Source: Bifidobacterium aquikefiri
GTDB taxonomy: Bacteria > Actinomycetota > Actinomycetes > Actinomycetales > Bifidobacteriaceae
NCBI RefSeq assembly: GCF_002259795.1
Contig: NZ_MWXA01000006.1
Location: forward strand, 1 to 64,000
Length of the DNA stretch: 64,000 bases
Direction of reading: 5' to 3'
Shown here: in pieces, positions 18,378 to 27,063 of the stretch
How the letters are laid out: every line of letters starts with the position of its first letter
Position numbering within the stretch: the first letter of the stretch is position 1
Notes under the pieces: generated by a model
The model's input: only the letters and a program-made list of their open reading frames with translations
The model's database searches: none
What the model was told of the DNA's origin: nothing
Position numbers and translations under genes: made by a program

Positions 18378-18572
18378 ATGGCACTGCCAAAGTATAAGAC
18401 TTCGCGCGCAAATACACATTCGCGTCGCGCCAATTGGAAAGCATCAGCAGCACAGACTGTCACCTGCCCTAACTGCGGCGCGGCAACGTTGCCACACATG
18501 GCTTGCCCAAGCTGCGGTTCATTCCGCGGTCGTGTCTATCAAGATGCTGTGAAGTCAGTTTTCAGCAAGTAA
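18378..18572 (+). CDS. rpmF: 50S ribosomal protein L32
   Basis: Small basic ribosomal protein of 64 residues. It starts [20 protein letters not shown] and carries a zinc ribbon, CPNCG...CPSCG, so it is the cysteine-containing (C+) form. GAGGAAA lies seven bases before the ATG. A hairpin terminator follows at 18598-18629, and rnc comes next. Confidence 0.98.
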   Translation: MALPKYKTSRANTHSRRANWKASAAQTVTCPNCGAATLPHMACPSCGSFRGRVYQDAVKSVFSK

Positions 18573-18597
18573 TGAAGAGCTTTGATGCTCATCAATG

Positions 18598-18629
18598 AAA
18601 CCCTGCCATCGACGGGTGGCGGGGTTTTT
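18598..18629 (+). terminator. Rho-independent terminator after rpmF
   Basis: AAACCCTGCCA (18598-18608) pairs with TGGCGGGGTTT (18617-18627), with one G-T pair, an eight-base loop and a T-rich tail (TTTTTG). It is only 20 bases before the rnc start, so read-through is needed if rnc shares the upstream promoter. Confidence 0.85.
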
Positions 18630-18649
18630 GTTTCTTTTCAGGAGGTTTC

Positions 18650-19483
18650 ATGTCTCAGCAGGAACAGATGTCACCGCAAGAACACAACGACAGTGCGGGT
18701 CGACTTGACTCTACGATTTCCATTGACTCCGCAGAACAGCCACATGGCTCGATTAAGCAGCCCAAGGCTCCCAGTGGGCCTGACGAGCTGCTGGAGGCAC
18801 TTGGGTGCACAGTGAGCCCAGAGTTGCTGGTTCATGCCCTCACTCATCGTTCATTCGCCAACGAGCACCATGGTTTGCCGAATAATGAACGCCTGGAATT
18901 TCTTGGCGATGCCGTACTTGAACTGGTGTCCACCGAAACGCTGTTCAAAACTCATCCTGACATGAATGAAGGTCAGCTTGCCAAGATGCGTGCAAAAGCG
19001 GTTTCCGAGGAGGCGCTGTCTGCAATAGCACGCACCAAGCTCAAGCTTGGGCCATACATTCTTCTTGGTGTTGGCGAGTCCACAAGTGGCGGTGCCGACA
19101 AATCCTCCATTCTCTGCGATACCGTCGAGGCTTTGATTGGAGCTGTGTTCGTTGAGCATGGCATCGAAGGCGGCCGCAAGGTCGTTCATCGCCTGGTTGA
19201 CGACACCTTGGCCGAGGTCGCGACCGAAGGCCCCGCGCTCGACTGGAAAACCTCGCTGACGGTGAAGGCTCATCATATGGATCTTGGAGAACCGCATTAT
19301 CGCATGAAGGTTTCAGGACCAGAATTCCAACAGACGTTCACGGCTGAAGTCATGCTTGGCGATTCCACCGAGATTCTTGCCCAAGCCACGGGAAGCAGCA
19401 AGCGCAAAGCTCAATTGGCTGCAGCAGAGGTTGCATGGAAGCTTTTGGACGCTAAGAAACACGAACAACCGTCATTATCGTGA
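18650..19483 (+). CDS. rnc: Ribonuclease III
   Basis: Double-strand-specific endoribonuclease for rRNA and mRNA processing. The catalytic domain holds ALTHRSFANEH, the signature NERLEFLGDAVLELV at about 82-96 with the metal-binding Glu and Asp, and SILCDTVEALIGAVFVEHG. The C-terminal double-stranded RNA-binding domain begins near DWKTSLTVKAHH and ends with GSSKRKAQLAAAEVAWKLL. A 40-residue polar N-terminal extension is longer than usual. CAGGAGG lies six bases before the ATG. The gene is followed directly by inserted repeat DNA. Confidence 0.97.
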   Translation: MSQQEQMSPQEHNDSAGRLDSTISIDSAEQPHGSIKQPKAPSGPDELLEALGCTVSPELLVHALTHRSFANEHHGLPNNERLEFLGDAVLELVSTETLFKTHPDMNEGQLAKMRAKAVSEEALSAIARTKLKLGPYILLGVGESTSGGADKSSILCDTVEALIGAVFVEHGIEGGRKVVHRLVDDTLAEVATEGPALDWKTSLTVKAHHMDLGEPHYRMKVSGPEFQQTFTAEVMLGDSTEILAQATGSSKRKAQLAAAEVAWKLLDAKKHEQPSLS

Positions 19484-19493
19484 TCGTGTAACC

Positions 19494-20211
19494 GAGTTTC
19501 TCGAGTTTTGTGGCACTTCTGGGCTATTGGCACAGAAGTGTGTGGGGAATCGTTTCCTAGTTCTTGTGGGAGTGGATGTTGCTCCTGTTTTATAATTTTT
19601 ACGCTGGAATAACGGCACGGCACGAAAGTGTGTGAAACTTGCCGTGAGACGTTCTTCCGACTGGGGTTTGTGCTGGTTGATAATCCTGCGTGACCTGGGA
19701 GTCGTGAAATCAACCCGGTACCCGCATTGCGGCACCATCATGCATCGCAACACAACCACAAGAGCAGGAACGACCCAATGTCGATGCCCGCCATCCCAAC
19801 CATCCCAACCATCCCCGCGTCCCTTGTCACCCCGACCGAATCCACATCCCTCGTCACCCTGAGCGAATCCGCCTCTCTTGTCATCTCGAGCGAGCGCAGC
19901 GAGTCGAGAGATCTCATCCTTGCGAGCATCAACAGCGAAGATCCCTCGACTCGCTCCGCTCGCTCGGGATGACAATGGTGTTGTCGTTCATACGACCGAC
20001 TCGCTGCGCTCGCTCGGAATGACGGGAGAGGAGCATGGCATCGACTGGAACGAACTACACGCCGACACACCAGCAGAGACTTAAAACCCACACTCCTGTG
20101 CCTATAGCCCGCAATTCTTGAGCATACAGCGCTGAAATCGTTGATTTGGGAGGGCAGAAAGCCATTCGTGAGCGTTTATACTCACCACTTGCCACAAAAC
20201 TCGAAAATCTC
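19494..20211 (+). repeat. Small inverted-repeat element split by a larger inserted element
   Basis: GAGTTTCTCGAGTTTTGTGG (19494-19513, continuing CA) is the near-reverse complement of the arm at 20189-20211 (core CACAAAACTCGAAAATCTC); about 20 of 23 positions agree. Without the element at 19521-20110 the two arms would be about 80 bases apart, close to the intact relative at 40903-41016. So this looks like a short miniature element that was later interrupted. Between 20111 and 20188 I see no gene. Confidence 0.6.
19521..20110 (+). mobile_element. Non-autonomous element, copy A (inverted ends, zinc-finger remnant, hairpin array)
   Basis: The left end GGGCTATTGGCACAGAAG and the reverse complement of the right end, GGGCTATAGGCACAGGAG, are matching terminal repeats. 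Flanks are GCACTTCT and GCAATTCT, an 8-bp target duplication with one mismatch. Around 19717-19800 the DNA can still code for YPHCGTIMHRNTTTRAG, then TTQCRCPPS, the beginning of a zinc-finger transposase such as IS1249/ISL3 types carry. A long hairpin made of GAGCGAGCGCAGCGAGTC arms lies at 19880-19973. No full gene is present, so mobility would need a transposase elsewhere. Confidence 0.75.
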
Positions 20212-20461
20212 AGTAGCATTACCTCGCACAATGAGGATTTTGGTGTACTTGCATTATCCTATCCGCTATATGACATGTGAGCGATTTCCGCCGTCCGGTA
20301 ACCTACACTAGGATGAATGCAAAAGTGCGCGTCATCTGGCTTCATACCGATACGCTGGAACCACAAGTTCCACAATCGGACAAGCATGCTGACGTTCGAA
20401 ATTCCGCGAAACAATTTAGACAAGTGTACGTTGCTTGCGTACATCTATGTGAGAGGAAATC
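20212..20461 (+). promoter_or_regulatory. Leader region of ilvBN
   Basis: There is no convincing gene in these 250 bases before ilvB. A small hairpin, GTACG/CGTAC at 20425-20441, sits about 20 bases before the ribosome site GAGAGGAAA and could influence translation or be part of an attenuator. I see no run of Leu/Val/Ile codons after an ATG, so a classical leader peptide is not supported. No promoter hexamers are strong enough to name. Confidence 0.35.
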
Positions 20462-22432
20462 ATGGTTTTGCCCACGCCTCTACAGGCATTCAGTGGGGTT
20501 CCCAACACCCCAGACGACTCAGCTAACCATTCTGCAAAAAACTCCGTCAGCAATGGCGAATCGATGACTGGCGCACAGGCACTGGTGCGTTCGTTGGTCG
20601 ATTTAGGCGTAGAGGATGTCTTTGGCATTCCCGGTGGATACATTCTGCCCACCTATGATGCAATCAATGATGATACGGCTTTCCGCTTCATTCTGTCGCG
20701 TCATGAACAGGCCGCAGGGCACGCTGCGGAAGGTTACGCCGTAACCACCGGACGTGTTGGCGTTTGCCTGGTGACATCCGGCCCTGGAGCGACAAATATG
20801 GTTACCCCTATCGCAGATGCGATGATGGATTCGGTTCCTCTTGTCGTCATTACTGGCCAGGTCAACGTTTCCTCCATAGGAACCGATGCGTTCCAAGAGG
20901 CCGACATTGTAGGCATCACCTATCCGGTTGCGAAGCATTCATTCCTGGTAACCAATGCCGAAGACATTCCTCGCGTGCTCACGGAGGCGTTCTATATTGC
21001 GAAGTCCGGTCGTCCTGGACCTGTGGTCGTGGATTTGACGAAGACCGCACAGACAGGCGACATGCGGTATTCGTGGCCGCAACGCATGATTCTTCCCGGT
21101 TACAACCCAACAACCAAGGCGCATGGACATGTATTGACCGATGCTGCCAAGCTTTTCACCACCTCATATCGCCCCGTACTGTATGTGGGCGGAGGAGCCG
21201 TGCGGTCCGATGCCTCACGCGAGGTCAAGCAACTCTCAGCGCTCACCGGAGCACCGATCGTCACCACGCTGCAGTCGCGAGGCATAGTTCCCGATTCAGA
21301 TCATGCTGTGCTAGGCATGCTGGGCATGCACGGTACGGTGGCGGCAACCGCAGCAGTACAGCGCTGTGATCTGCTCGTCGCCATCGGAGCGCGCTTCGAT
21401 GACCGCGTCACCGGCAATGTTGATGAATTCGCGCCCTCTGCACGCGTGATCCACATCGATATCGACCCGGCAGAGATTGGTAAGAACCGTCATGCCGATG
21501 TACCGATTGTCGGCGACGTATCCCAGGTATTGGACGATCTTATTCCAGAGATTGAACGACTGCAGAGCGTCCACGGAAAGCCCGAACTCGATTCATGGTG
21601 GAAAACCATCGATACGTGGCGCGAAAGCTATCCGTTGAGCTACGACGAGCCCTCAGACGGCACTCTGGCCCCTCAGTGGGTCGTGGAGCAGCTTTCGAAA
21701 AAATCATCTCCCGATACGATATGGGTTTCCGGTGTAGGACAGCATCAGATGTGGGCCAGCCAAATCATCGATTTTAAGAAAACGCACACTTGGGTATCAT
21801 CAGGTGGTCTGGGAACGATGGGGTATGGCCTGCCAGCAGCAATTGGCGCCGAAATCGGATCTCAGCGTGACTTTGCCGGCAAAAAACCAGTATGGCTTAT
21901 CGACGGTGACGGCAGCTTCCAAATGACCTCAGAGGAATTGGCTGTAACATTCTTCGAGCACACACCACTAAAAATCGCCATTCTGAACAACTCCGTATAT
22001 GGCATGGTTCGTCAATGGCAAACACTGTTCTATGACAAACACTATTCGAAGACCAATCTCGAAGACGGTCTCGCCGGTGAACACGATGACTCGGTTGTGG
22101 ATATCCCAGACTTCGTGACATTGGCGAAGGCATATGGGTGTCTCGGCATTCGTGCATTCACAAAGGAACAGGCATTGGAAGCAATCGATCTTGCCAATGC
22201 CACGAATGATCGCACCGTGATCATTGACTTCCGTGTATGGAAGGATGCGATGGTCTGGCCGATGGTTCCGGCGGGTCGCTCCAACGACGATGTGATGTAT
22301 AAGCCCGGTGTGATGCCACTTCACCACACCCCGGAGCAGCATACCGAAGCCCTGGAATCGAATGCAGACGACACGCAGGCAGCAGTGAGCTCTGGTACAA
22401 CGGGCTCTTCAACGACCAAGAAGGAAGGCTGA
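20462..22432 (+). CDS. ilvB: Acetolactate synthase, large (catalytic) subunit
   Basis: Thiamine-diphosphate enzyme that condenses two pyruvates (or pyruvate and 2-oxobutyrate), the first common step of valine, leucine and isoleucine synthesis. Residues 40-82 show VDLGVEDVFGIPGGYILPTY and the catalytic glutamate in SRHEQAAGHAAEGYA. FAD/middle domain motifs include GARFDDRVTGN. The thiamine-diphosphate motif begins IDGDGSFQMTSEELA and ends near AILNNSVYGMVRQWQ. GAGAGGAAA seven bases before ATG 20462 supports this start, although the first 34 residues are not conserved-looking. A polar Thr/Ser tail of about 40 residues ends the protein. ilvN follows after five bases. Confidence 0.97.
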   Translation: MVLPTPLQAFSGVPNTPDDSANHSAKNSVSNGESMTGAQALVRSLVDLGVEDVFGIPGGYILPTYDAINDDTAFRFILSRHEQAAGHAAEGYAVTTGRVGVCLVTSGPGATNMVTPIADAMMDSVPLVVITGQVNVSSIGTDAFQEADIVGITYPVAKHSFLVTNAEDIPRVLTEAFYIAKSGRPGPVVVDLTKTAQTGDMRYSWPQRMILPGYNPTTKAHGHVLTDAAKLFTTSYRPVLYVGGGAVRSDASREVKQLSALTGAPIVTTLQSRGIVPDSDHAVLGMLGMHGTVAATAAVQRCDLLVAIGARFDDRVTGNVDEFAPSARVIHIDIDPAEIGKNRHADVPIVGDVSQVLDDLIPEIERLQSVHGKPELDSWWKTIDTWRESYPLSYDEPSDGTLAPQWVVEQLSKKSSPDTIWVSGVGQHQMWASQIIDFKKTHTWVSSGGLGTMGYGLPAAIGAEIGSQRDFAGKKPVWLIDGDGSFQMTSEELAVTFFEHTPLKIAILNNSVYGMVRQWQTLFYDKHYSKTNLEDGLAGEHDDSVVDIPDFVTLAKAYGCLGIRAFTKEQALEAIDLANATNDRTVIIDFRVWKDAMVWPMVPAGRSNDDVMYKPGVMPLHHTPEQHTEALESNADDTQAAVSSGTTGSSTTKKEG

Positions 22433-22437
22433 GCATC

Positions 22438-22992
22438 ATGGTGAATTATCCAGTGTCACAGATTGGCTCCGGCCGTCACACGCTTTCCGTGCTCGTTGAG
22501 AACCGTCCCGGCGTACTTGCCCGTGTTGCGGGGCTCTTTGCCCGGCGTGCATTCAACATCAATTCGCTTTCAGTTTCTCCAACCGAACGCGATGATATCT
22601 CGCGCATCACGGTTACCGCAGATGTCGAGGCTGTGCCGCTTGAGCAGGTCATCAAGCAGCTGAACAAGCTGCTCCATGTACTCAAGATCGTCGAACTCGA
22701 TCCAGACAACACTGTTGAGCGTGAACTCGTACTGATCAAGGTCGCCGCGAATGAGCGCAATCGTTCCGATGTGCTCGAAATCGTCAAGCTTTTCCGCGTG
22801 CGTGTGGTGGATGTGCATCCTGAGTCGTTGACCATCGAGGCAACCGGCGCGGGCGGCAAACTCGATGCCCTACTCGGTCTGCTTCACAACTACGGCATCA
22901 TTGAACTCGTACGTTCGGGAGCTGTGGCCATGACCCGCGGCCCAAAGGCCTTAAGTGAAAAGGTTGTTGGTTCGACTGTCACCGGGCGTTAA
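22438..22992 (+). CDS. ilvN: Acetolactate synthase, small (regulatory) subunit
   Basis: Regulatory partner of IlvB that gives valine feedback control. The N-terminal ACT domain is clear: TLSVLVENRPGVLARVAGLF, then ARRAFNINSLSVSPTE. The C-terminal domain includes ELVLIKVAANERNRSDVLE and ATGAGGKLDALLGLL. The 184-residue length is above E. coli IlvN but usual for the actinobacterial form. It starts five bases after the ilvB stop, so the two form an operon. Repeat DNA follows the stop within 45 bases. Confidence 0.97.
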   Translation: MVNYPVSQIGSGRHTLSVLVENRPGVLARVAGLFARRAFNINSLSVSPTERDDISRITVTADVEAVPLEQVIKQLNKLLHVLKIVELDPDNTVERELVLIKVAANERNRSDVLEIVKLFRVRVVDVHPESLTIEATGAGGKLDALLGLLHNYGIIELVRSGAVAMTRGPKALSEKVVGSTVTGR

Positions 22993-23035
22993 TACGCGAT
23001 TTTGGCTCATCGCCTTGCCTGTTATACCGAGTAAA

Positions 23036-23194
23036 ACCCCGTTCCCCCGTCCCGAGCGAGTGAAACCCCGTTCCCCCGTCATCCCGAGCGAGCGCAGCGA
23101 GTCGAGGGATCTCCGTTGTTGGATTCCAGTAGGGGGGAGCCGATCCTAAAAGCGGAGATCTCTCGACTACGGCTACGCCTCCGCTCGAGATGAC
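23036..23194. repeat. Palindromic hairpin unit between ilvN and the ABC-F gene (copy D)
   Basis: GTCATCCCGAGCGAGCGCAG at 23078 and its reverse-complement partner ending GAGATGAC at 23194 form a stem of roughly 40 bp with some mismatches and a central loop. It carries the same arms as the hairpins in the elements at 19880, 25584 and 49847, but here no GGGYTATWGGC end is nearby. Just before it a 29-base stretch beginning CCCCGTTCCCCCGTC is repeated in tandem (23036-23079). The remaining bases to 23289 show no gene. Confidence 0.75.
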
Positions 23195-23289
23195 AAGGGA
23201 ATGAGAGGCACCAAGCACCTGAGATTACAAGGGAAGGGGAGACACCAAGCGTCCGAAATGACACGGGGGGAAAGGACACACCTCCGGCA

Positions 23290-25302
23290 TCAGGCAATTG
23301 CTTCGCTCAAGGTGAGCCACTCATCTTCCAAAGCGGCATTGTCCTTCGTCACGGCTTCAAGTTGTGCATTGAGCTTGTTCAGACCTTCATAATCGGAAGG
23401 ATCATGATCAGCCATCTGCTGTTCAATCTTCTTTTTGCTATCTTCCAATTTGGACATTTTTCTCTCAATGGCCGAGACACGCTTTGCCGCATCGCGCTTT
23501 GCCACACGTTCCGCCTTAGCATCTTCACGGGCTTCTTCTGCCGCTCCAGCCATTGAGGCATCTGCATCATGCCCGGTTTCGCCATCTGTTTCTAAAGCAG
23601 CTCCAGCGGCTCCTGATTCAACCATATGGAGGTAGTCATCCACTCCCCCGGGCAGATGCCTCACCTTGCCATCAAAAAGCGCGAATTGCTGATCGGTCAC
23701 CCGCTCGAGCAGGTACCTATCATGAGAAACCACAATCAGGGTGCCGGGCCACGTATCCAGCAAGTCCTCCATAACTGCAAGCATGTCGGTGTCCAAGTCG
23801 TTGCCCGGCTCATCCATGACCAGCACATTCGGTTCATCAAGAAGAATCAACAGCAGCTGCATACGGCGCTTCTGTCCACCGGAAAGATCCTGAATGCGCG
23901 TCATAAGCTGAGCCGACTCAAATCCGAGACGCTCCATGAGTTGGCCGGGAGTGACCTCTTTGCCATCGACAACGTAGCTTGCCTTATACCGGCTCAGGAT
24001 CTCCTTGATTCTATATTTCCCGAGTTTCTCAAGCTCATCAAGCCTCTGGGTGAGCACTGCGAACTTGACGGTCTTGCCAATCTTCACATGGCCTTTGGTT
24101 GGTTCAAGGGTGCCATCGAGGATACGCAACAGCGTTGATTTTCCAGCACCGTTGGCCCCAACGATGCCGATTCTGTCTCCGGGCCCAATGAGCCAGGTAA
24201 CGTCGTTGAGTATGCGTTTACCGGTCACCACAATGCTTTTCGCAGCAGAAACATCTTCGCTGGTGGTGTCATATGAGCTGGAATCAGCGACGGTCTGCGA
24301 TCCGTTCGCGCGTGCCTCATCAACCGTGATCTTCACCGAAGCTTCAACGGTTGGAGTGGCATAAGGAGATGGAATCATGTCGGATTCGTTCTCATGATTG
24401 TCTGCCTCGGCATAGATCTGCGTAACATGCTTGAGATCCACAACCTGCTTGCCGAGACGCGACGTCGCCATCTGTCTGAGTTCCAGCGTATTTCGCATGG
24501 GAGGCACATCGCCTATCAGCTCATTCGCCGCCTTCACATGGAATTTCTGCTTGGTGGCCCGAGCCCTTGCACCACGAGTCAGCCAGGCAAGTTCTTTTCT
24601 TGCAAGGTTGCGCCGCTTGGTCTCTGCGACGTTGGCCTGCCGGTCACGCTCAACGCGCTGCAACATATAAGCGCTGTAACCGCCCTCGAACGGGTCAATG
24701 GAACCGTCATGTACCTCCCACATGCTTTCGCAGACTTCATCAAGGAACCACCGATCGTGAGTGACGAGCAGCAGTGCGCCGCTACCATTCGACCAACGAC
24801 TTTTCAAATGCTCGGCAAGCCAGTGAATCGTAACGATGTCCAAATGATTGGTAGGCTCATCGAGCGCAAGAATATCCCAATCATGAAGCAACAGACGAGC
24901 CAGATCCGCACGTCGTCGCTGACCACCGGAAAGCTCACCGATCTTGGTGTCCAGGCGCAAACCACCAAGCAGGGCTTCAACGATATCGCGGGACGATGCA
25001 TCTGCCGCCCACTCATAATCTTCACGGTTCTCAAGAGCTGCCTGACGAATCGTCTGGTTGTCATCCAAGGGATCGCGCTGATCCAAAAGTCCGAAGGTAA
25101 GACCGTTGCGTTTGGTAACTCGCCCATCGTCGGGTTGCTGCAGACCGGCGAGCATCTGGAGGAGCGTTGATTTTCCGCCACCATTGCGACCAACAATTCC
25201 GATTCGGTCGCCTTCAAAAACGCCTTGCGTCACATCGGTAAAAACATTGGTGGTGGCAAAGCTCAGAGAAACGTGTTCTAATCCAAGGTCATAAACAGGC
25301 AT
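23290..25302 (-). CDS. ABC-F family ATPase (Uup/EttA-like)
   Basis: Soluble twin ATP-binding cassette protein without membrane parts. ABC-F proteins act on ribosomes (translation or antibiotic protection) or, for Uup, on DNA and ribosome stress. The first cassette has GRNGGGKSTLLQML, LSGGQRRRADLARLLL and LALDEPTNHLD; the second has GANGAGKSTLLRIL, LSGGQKRRMQLLLILL and LVMDEPGNDLD. Between them is a longer linker than usual, with a polar insert around residues 300-375. The C-terminal 70 residues form a charged coiled coil, which favours the Uup type. Start ATG 25302; no ribosome site is visible and a TTG three codons upstream is possible. Confidence 0.92.
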   Translation of the reverse strand: MPVYDLGLEHVSLSFATTNVFTDVTQGVFEGDRIGIVGRNGGGKSTLLQMLAGLQQPDDGRVTKRNGLTFGLLDQRDPLDDNQTIRQAALENREDYEWAADASSRDIVEALLGGLRLDTKIGELSGGQRRRADLARLLLHDWDILALDEPTNHLDIVTIHWLAEHLKSRWSNGSGALLLVTHDRWFLDEVCESMWEVHDGSIDPFEGGYSAYMLQRVERDRQANVAETKRRNLARKELAWLTRGARARATKQKFHVKAANELIGDVPPMRNTLELRQMATSRLGKQVVDLKHVTQIYAEADNHENESDMIPSPYATPTVEASVKITVDEARANGSQTVADSSSYDTTSEDVSAAKSIVVTGKRILNDVTWLIGPGDRIGIVGANGAGKSTLLRILDGTLEPTKGHVKIGKTVKFAVLTQRLDELEKLGKYRIKEILSRYKASYVVDGKEVTPGQLMERLGFESAQLMTRIQDLSGGQKRRMQLLLILLDEPNVLVMDEPGNDLDTDMLAVMEDLLDTWPGTLIVVSHDRYLLERVTDQQFALFDGKVRHLPGGVDDYLHMVESGAAGAALETDGETGHDADASMAGAAEEAREDAKAERVAKRDAAKRVSAIERKMSKLEDSKKKIEQQMADHDPSDYEGLNKLNAQLEAVTKDNAALEDEWLTLSEAIA

Positions 25303-25450
25303 GATGTTCAAATATAGCTCGACATGAGGTCAATCGTGTGAATGTTCGACTCTGATTGCACTAGGTGCGGCATTGATCGCTGCTGATGGCGGGCAGGTGA
25401 CTGATTGGTATACAGGTGACTGACTGGTATGCAGAGATTGAAAGCTCGCC

Positions 25451-26109
25451 TATCCCGTCATTCCGAGCGAGCGGGACGAGTCGGTCGTATGGACTTGTCA
25501 ACGCTGTATGCACCACCGTCAGAGTCGGCCGTATGAACGACAACATTATCGTCAGAGTCGGCCGTATGAACGACAACATTATCGTCATCCCGAGCGAGCG
25601 CAGCGAGTCGAGGGATCTTCGCTGTTGATGCTCGCAAGGATGAGATCTCTCGACTCGCTCCGCTCGCTCGAGATGACAAGGAAGGCGGATTCGGTCGAGA
25701 TGACAAGAGAGGCGGATTCGCTCAGGGTGACTAGGGATGTGGATTCGCTCGGGTGACAGGGAAGGTGGAGATTGTGGGGATAACAAGGGATGTGGATTCG
25801 GTCGGGGTGACAAGGGACGCGGGGATGGTTGGGATGGCGGGCATCGACATTGGGTCGTTCCTGCTCTTGTGGTTGTGTTGCGATGCATGGTGGTGCCGCA
25901 ATGCGGGTACCGGGTTGATTTCACGACTCCCAGGTCACGCAGGATTATCAGCCAGCCTAAACCCCAGTCGGGAGAACGTCTCACTGCATGTTTCACATAT
26001 ACTTTCGTGCAGTGCCGTTATACCAGCGTAAAAAATATAAAACAGGAGCAACACCCACTCCCACAAGGGCTAGGAAACGATTCCCCACACACATCTGTGC
26101 CAATAGCCC
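25451..26109 (-). mobile_element. Non-autonomous element, copy B (one end missing)
   Basis: On the minus strand the end at 26109 reads GGGCTATTGGCACAGATG, the same terminus as copy A, followed by the same subterminal and zinc-finger-remnant DNA (YPHCGTTMHRNTTTRAG). The hairpin unit is at 25584-25677. The opposite terminal repeat is not found: similarity stops near 25451, and the bases 25303-25450 hold no gene and no end sequence. A 33-bp tandem duplication (25518-25550, 25551-25583) lies in the array. This copy therefore looks dead by end deletion. The bases 26110-26177 hold nothing recognisable. Confidence 0.75.
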
Positions 26110-26177
26110 TCGTTTCTTCTCTGCCAGAGTTATTCGTATTGAGCATTTTCCAGTATGAAATACTCGCTCAGCAACGC

Positions 26178-26912
26178 TTAGTGTTCTTCCAGAAACGCTG
26201 AATATGTGGAGCAGCGAGCGGCGAAGCCGTTGAAGACCGAGTCGGCGAGTGGAAGAAGCTGCGGATTGTATTCGTTAAAGTCTGAAATCATCTTTTTCTT
26301 GTCGGATTTGCTCAGTTCTCCTGACATAGCAGGCTCCGAAAGCCATTCTTCAAGCATGGCAAGATTCACTTCCATATGGAACTGCAATCCCAACGCCGAG
26401 GCAAAGCGAAAAGCCTGAACCTTTGTCTTCTCCGAACGTGCAAGCAGTTGAGCTCCCTCAGGCAGCCCAACTACATCACTATGCCAATGCAGCACATTGA
26501 CATCCTTATTCCACATTGAAAAATAATCATGCTGGTCAAGGCGTTTGATAGGGGCAAATCCGAGTTCATCAACAGCACTGCTGCTAAGTTTTCCTCCAAG
26601 AGCCGTGGCGATGATCTGGTGCCCCAGGCATATGCCCAGGACCGGCTTGCCGACACTGACAGATGCGCGCACGAGTTTTGCCTCGGTCTTCAGACCAGGA
26701 TGCTTCTCGACATCAAGTGCGCCCATAGGTCCGCCCATGATCACAAGCCCAGAGACTTCTTTGAAATCAGGCAAATCAGGCTTCTTCTCATCAACGATGT
26801 TGAGCGTCTGCGTGTCCAGACCGACATCATCGAGGGTTTCGAGAATTCGACCCGGACGTTCCCAGGGAACATGCTGGAGTATGAGAACCTTTGATTTTGC
26901 CATAGTCTCCAT
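26178..26912 (-). CDS. Class I glutamine amidotransferase-like protein
   Basis: A stand-alone GATase1 domain of 244 residues, like the GMP-synthase-type amidotransferases often annotated in bifidobacteria. Visible motifs: KVLILQHVPWERPGRILETL, VIMGGPMGALD, the nucleophile in VLGICLGHQIIATALGG, and the catalytic histidine in GLQFHMEVN. No synthase domain is attached, so the acceptor reaction is unknown; glutamine, gamma-glutamyl or carbamoyl substrates are possible. The ATG at 26912 has AAGGTGAG upstream; the ATG at 26903 with GGAG is an alternative. The longer frame to 27044 overlaps the divergent cysS and lacks support. Confidence 0.88.
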   Translation of the reverse strand: METMAKSKVLILQHVPWERPGRILETLDDVGLDTQTLNIVDEKKPDLPDFKEVSGLVIMGGPMGALDVEKHPGLKTEAKLVRASVSVGKPVLGICLGHQIIATALGGKLSSSAVDELGFAPIKRLDQHDYFSMWNKDVNVLHWHSDVVGLPEGAQLLARSEKTKVQAFRFASALGLQFHMEVNLAMLEEWLSEPAMSGELSKSDKKKMISDFNEYNPQLLPLADSVFNGFAARCSTYSAFLEEH

Positions 26913-27063
26913 TGTCTCACCTTCTCTAAACTGGACTCCAATGTAGTAACTGAATGTGTCATGGGCTCGCTTCGGATTGCGTTTGCGCGATGCGCGCAAG
27001 AGCGATGTGACAATGTAAGTCACCAAGAATGGTATGTCGGCCAACGATAATACCCTCGTATGT

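Noticed and set aside
19632-19972. Open frames of 60-80 codons across copy A (and the 211-codon frame at 25361-25996 in copy B)
   Set aside because: They run through the hairpin arrays in several frames at once and contain repetitive Pro/Ser/Arg stretches. Only the first 30 codons resemble a protein (zinc ribbon), so they are remnants and not genes.
20212-20461. Branched-chain leader peptide attenuator before ilvB
   Set aside because: No short frame with clustered Leu, Val or Ile codons and no terminator/antiterminator pair was seen.
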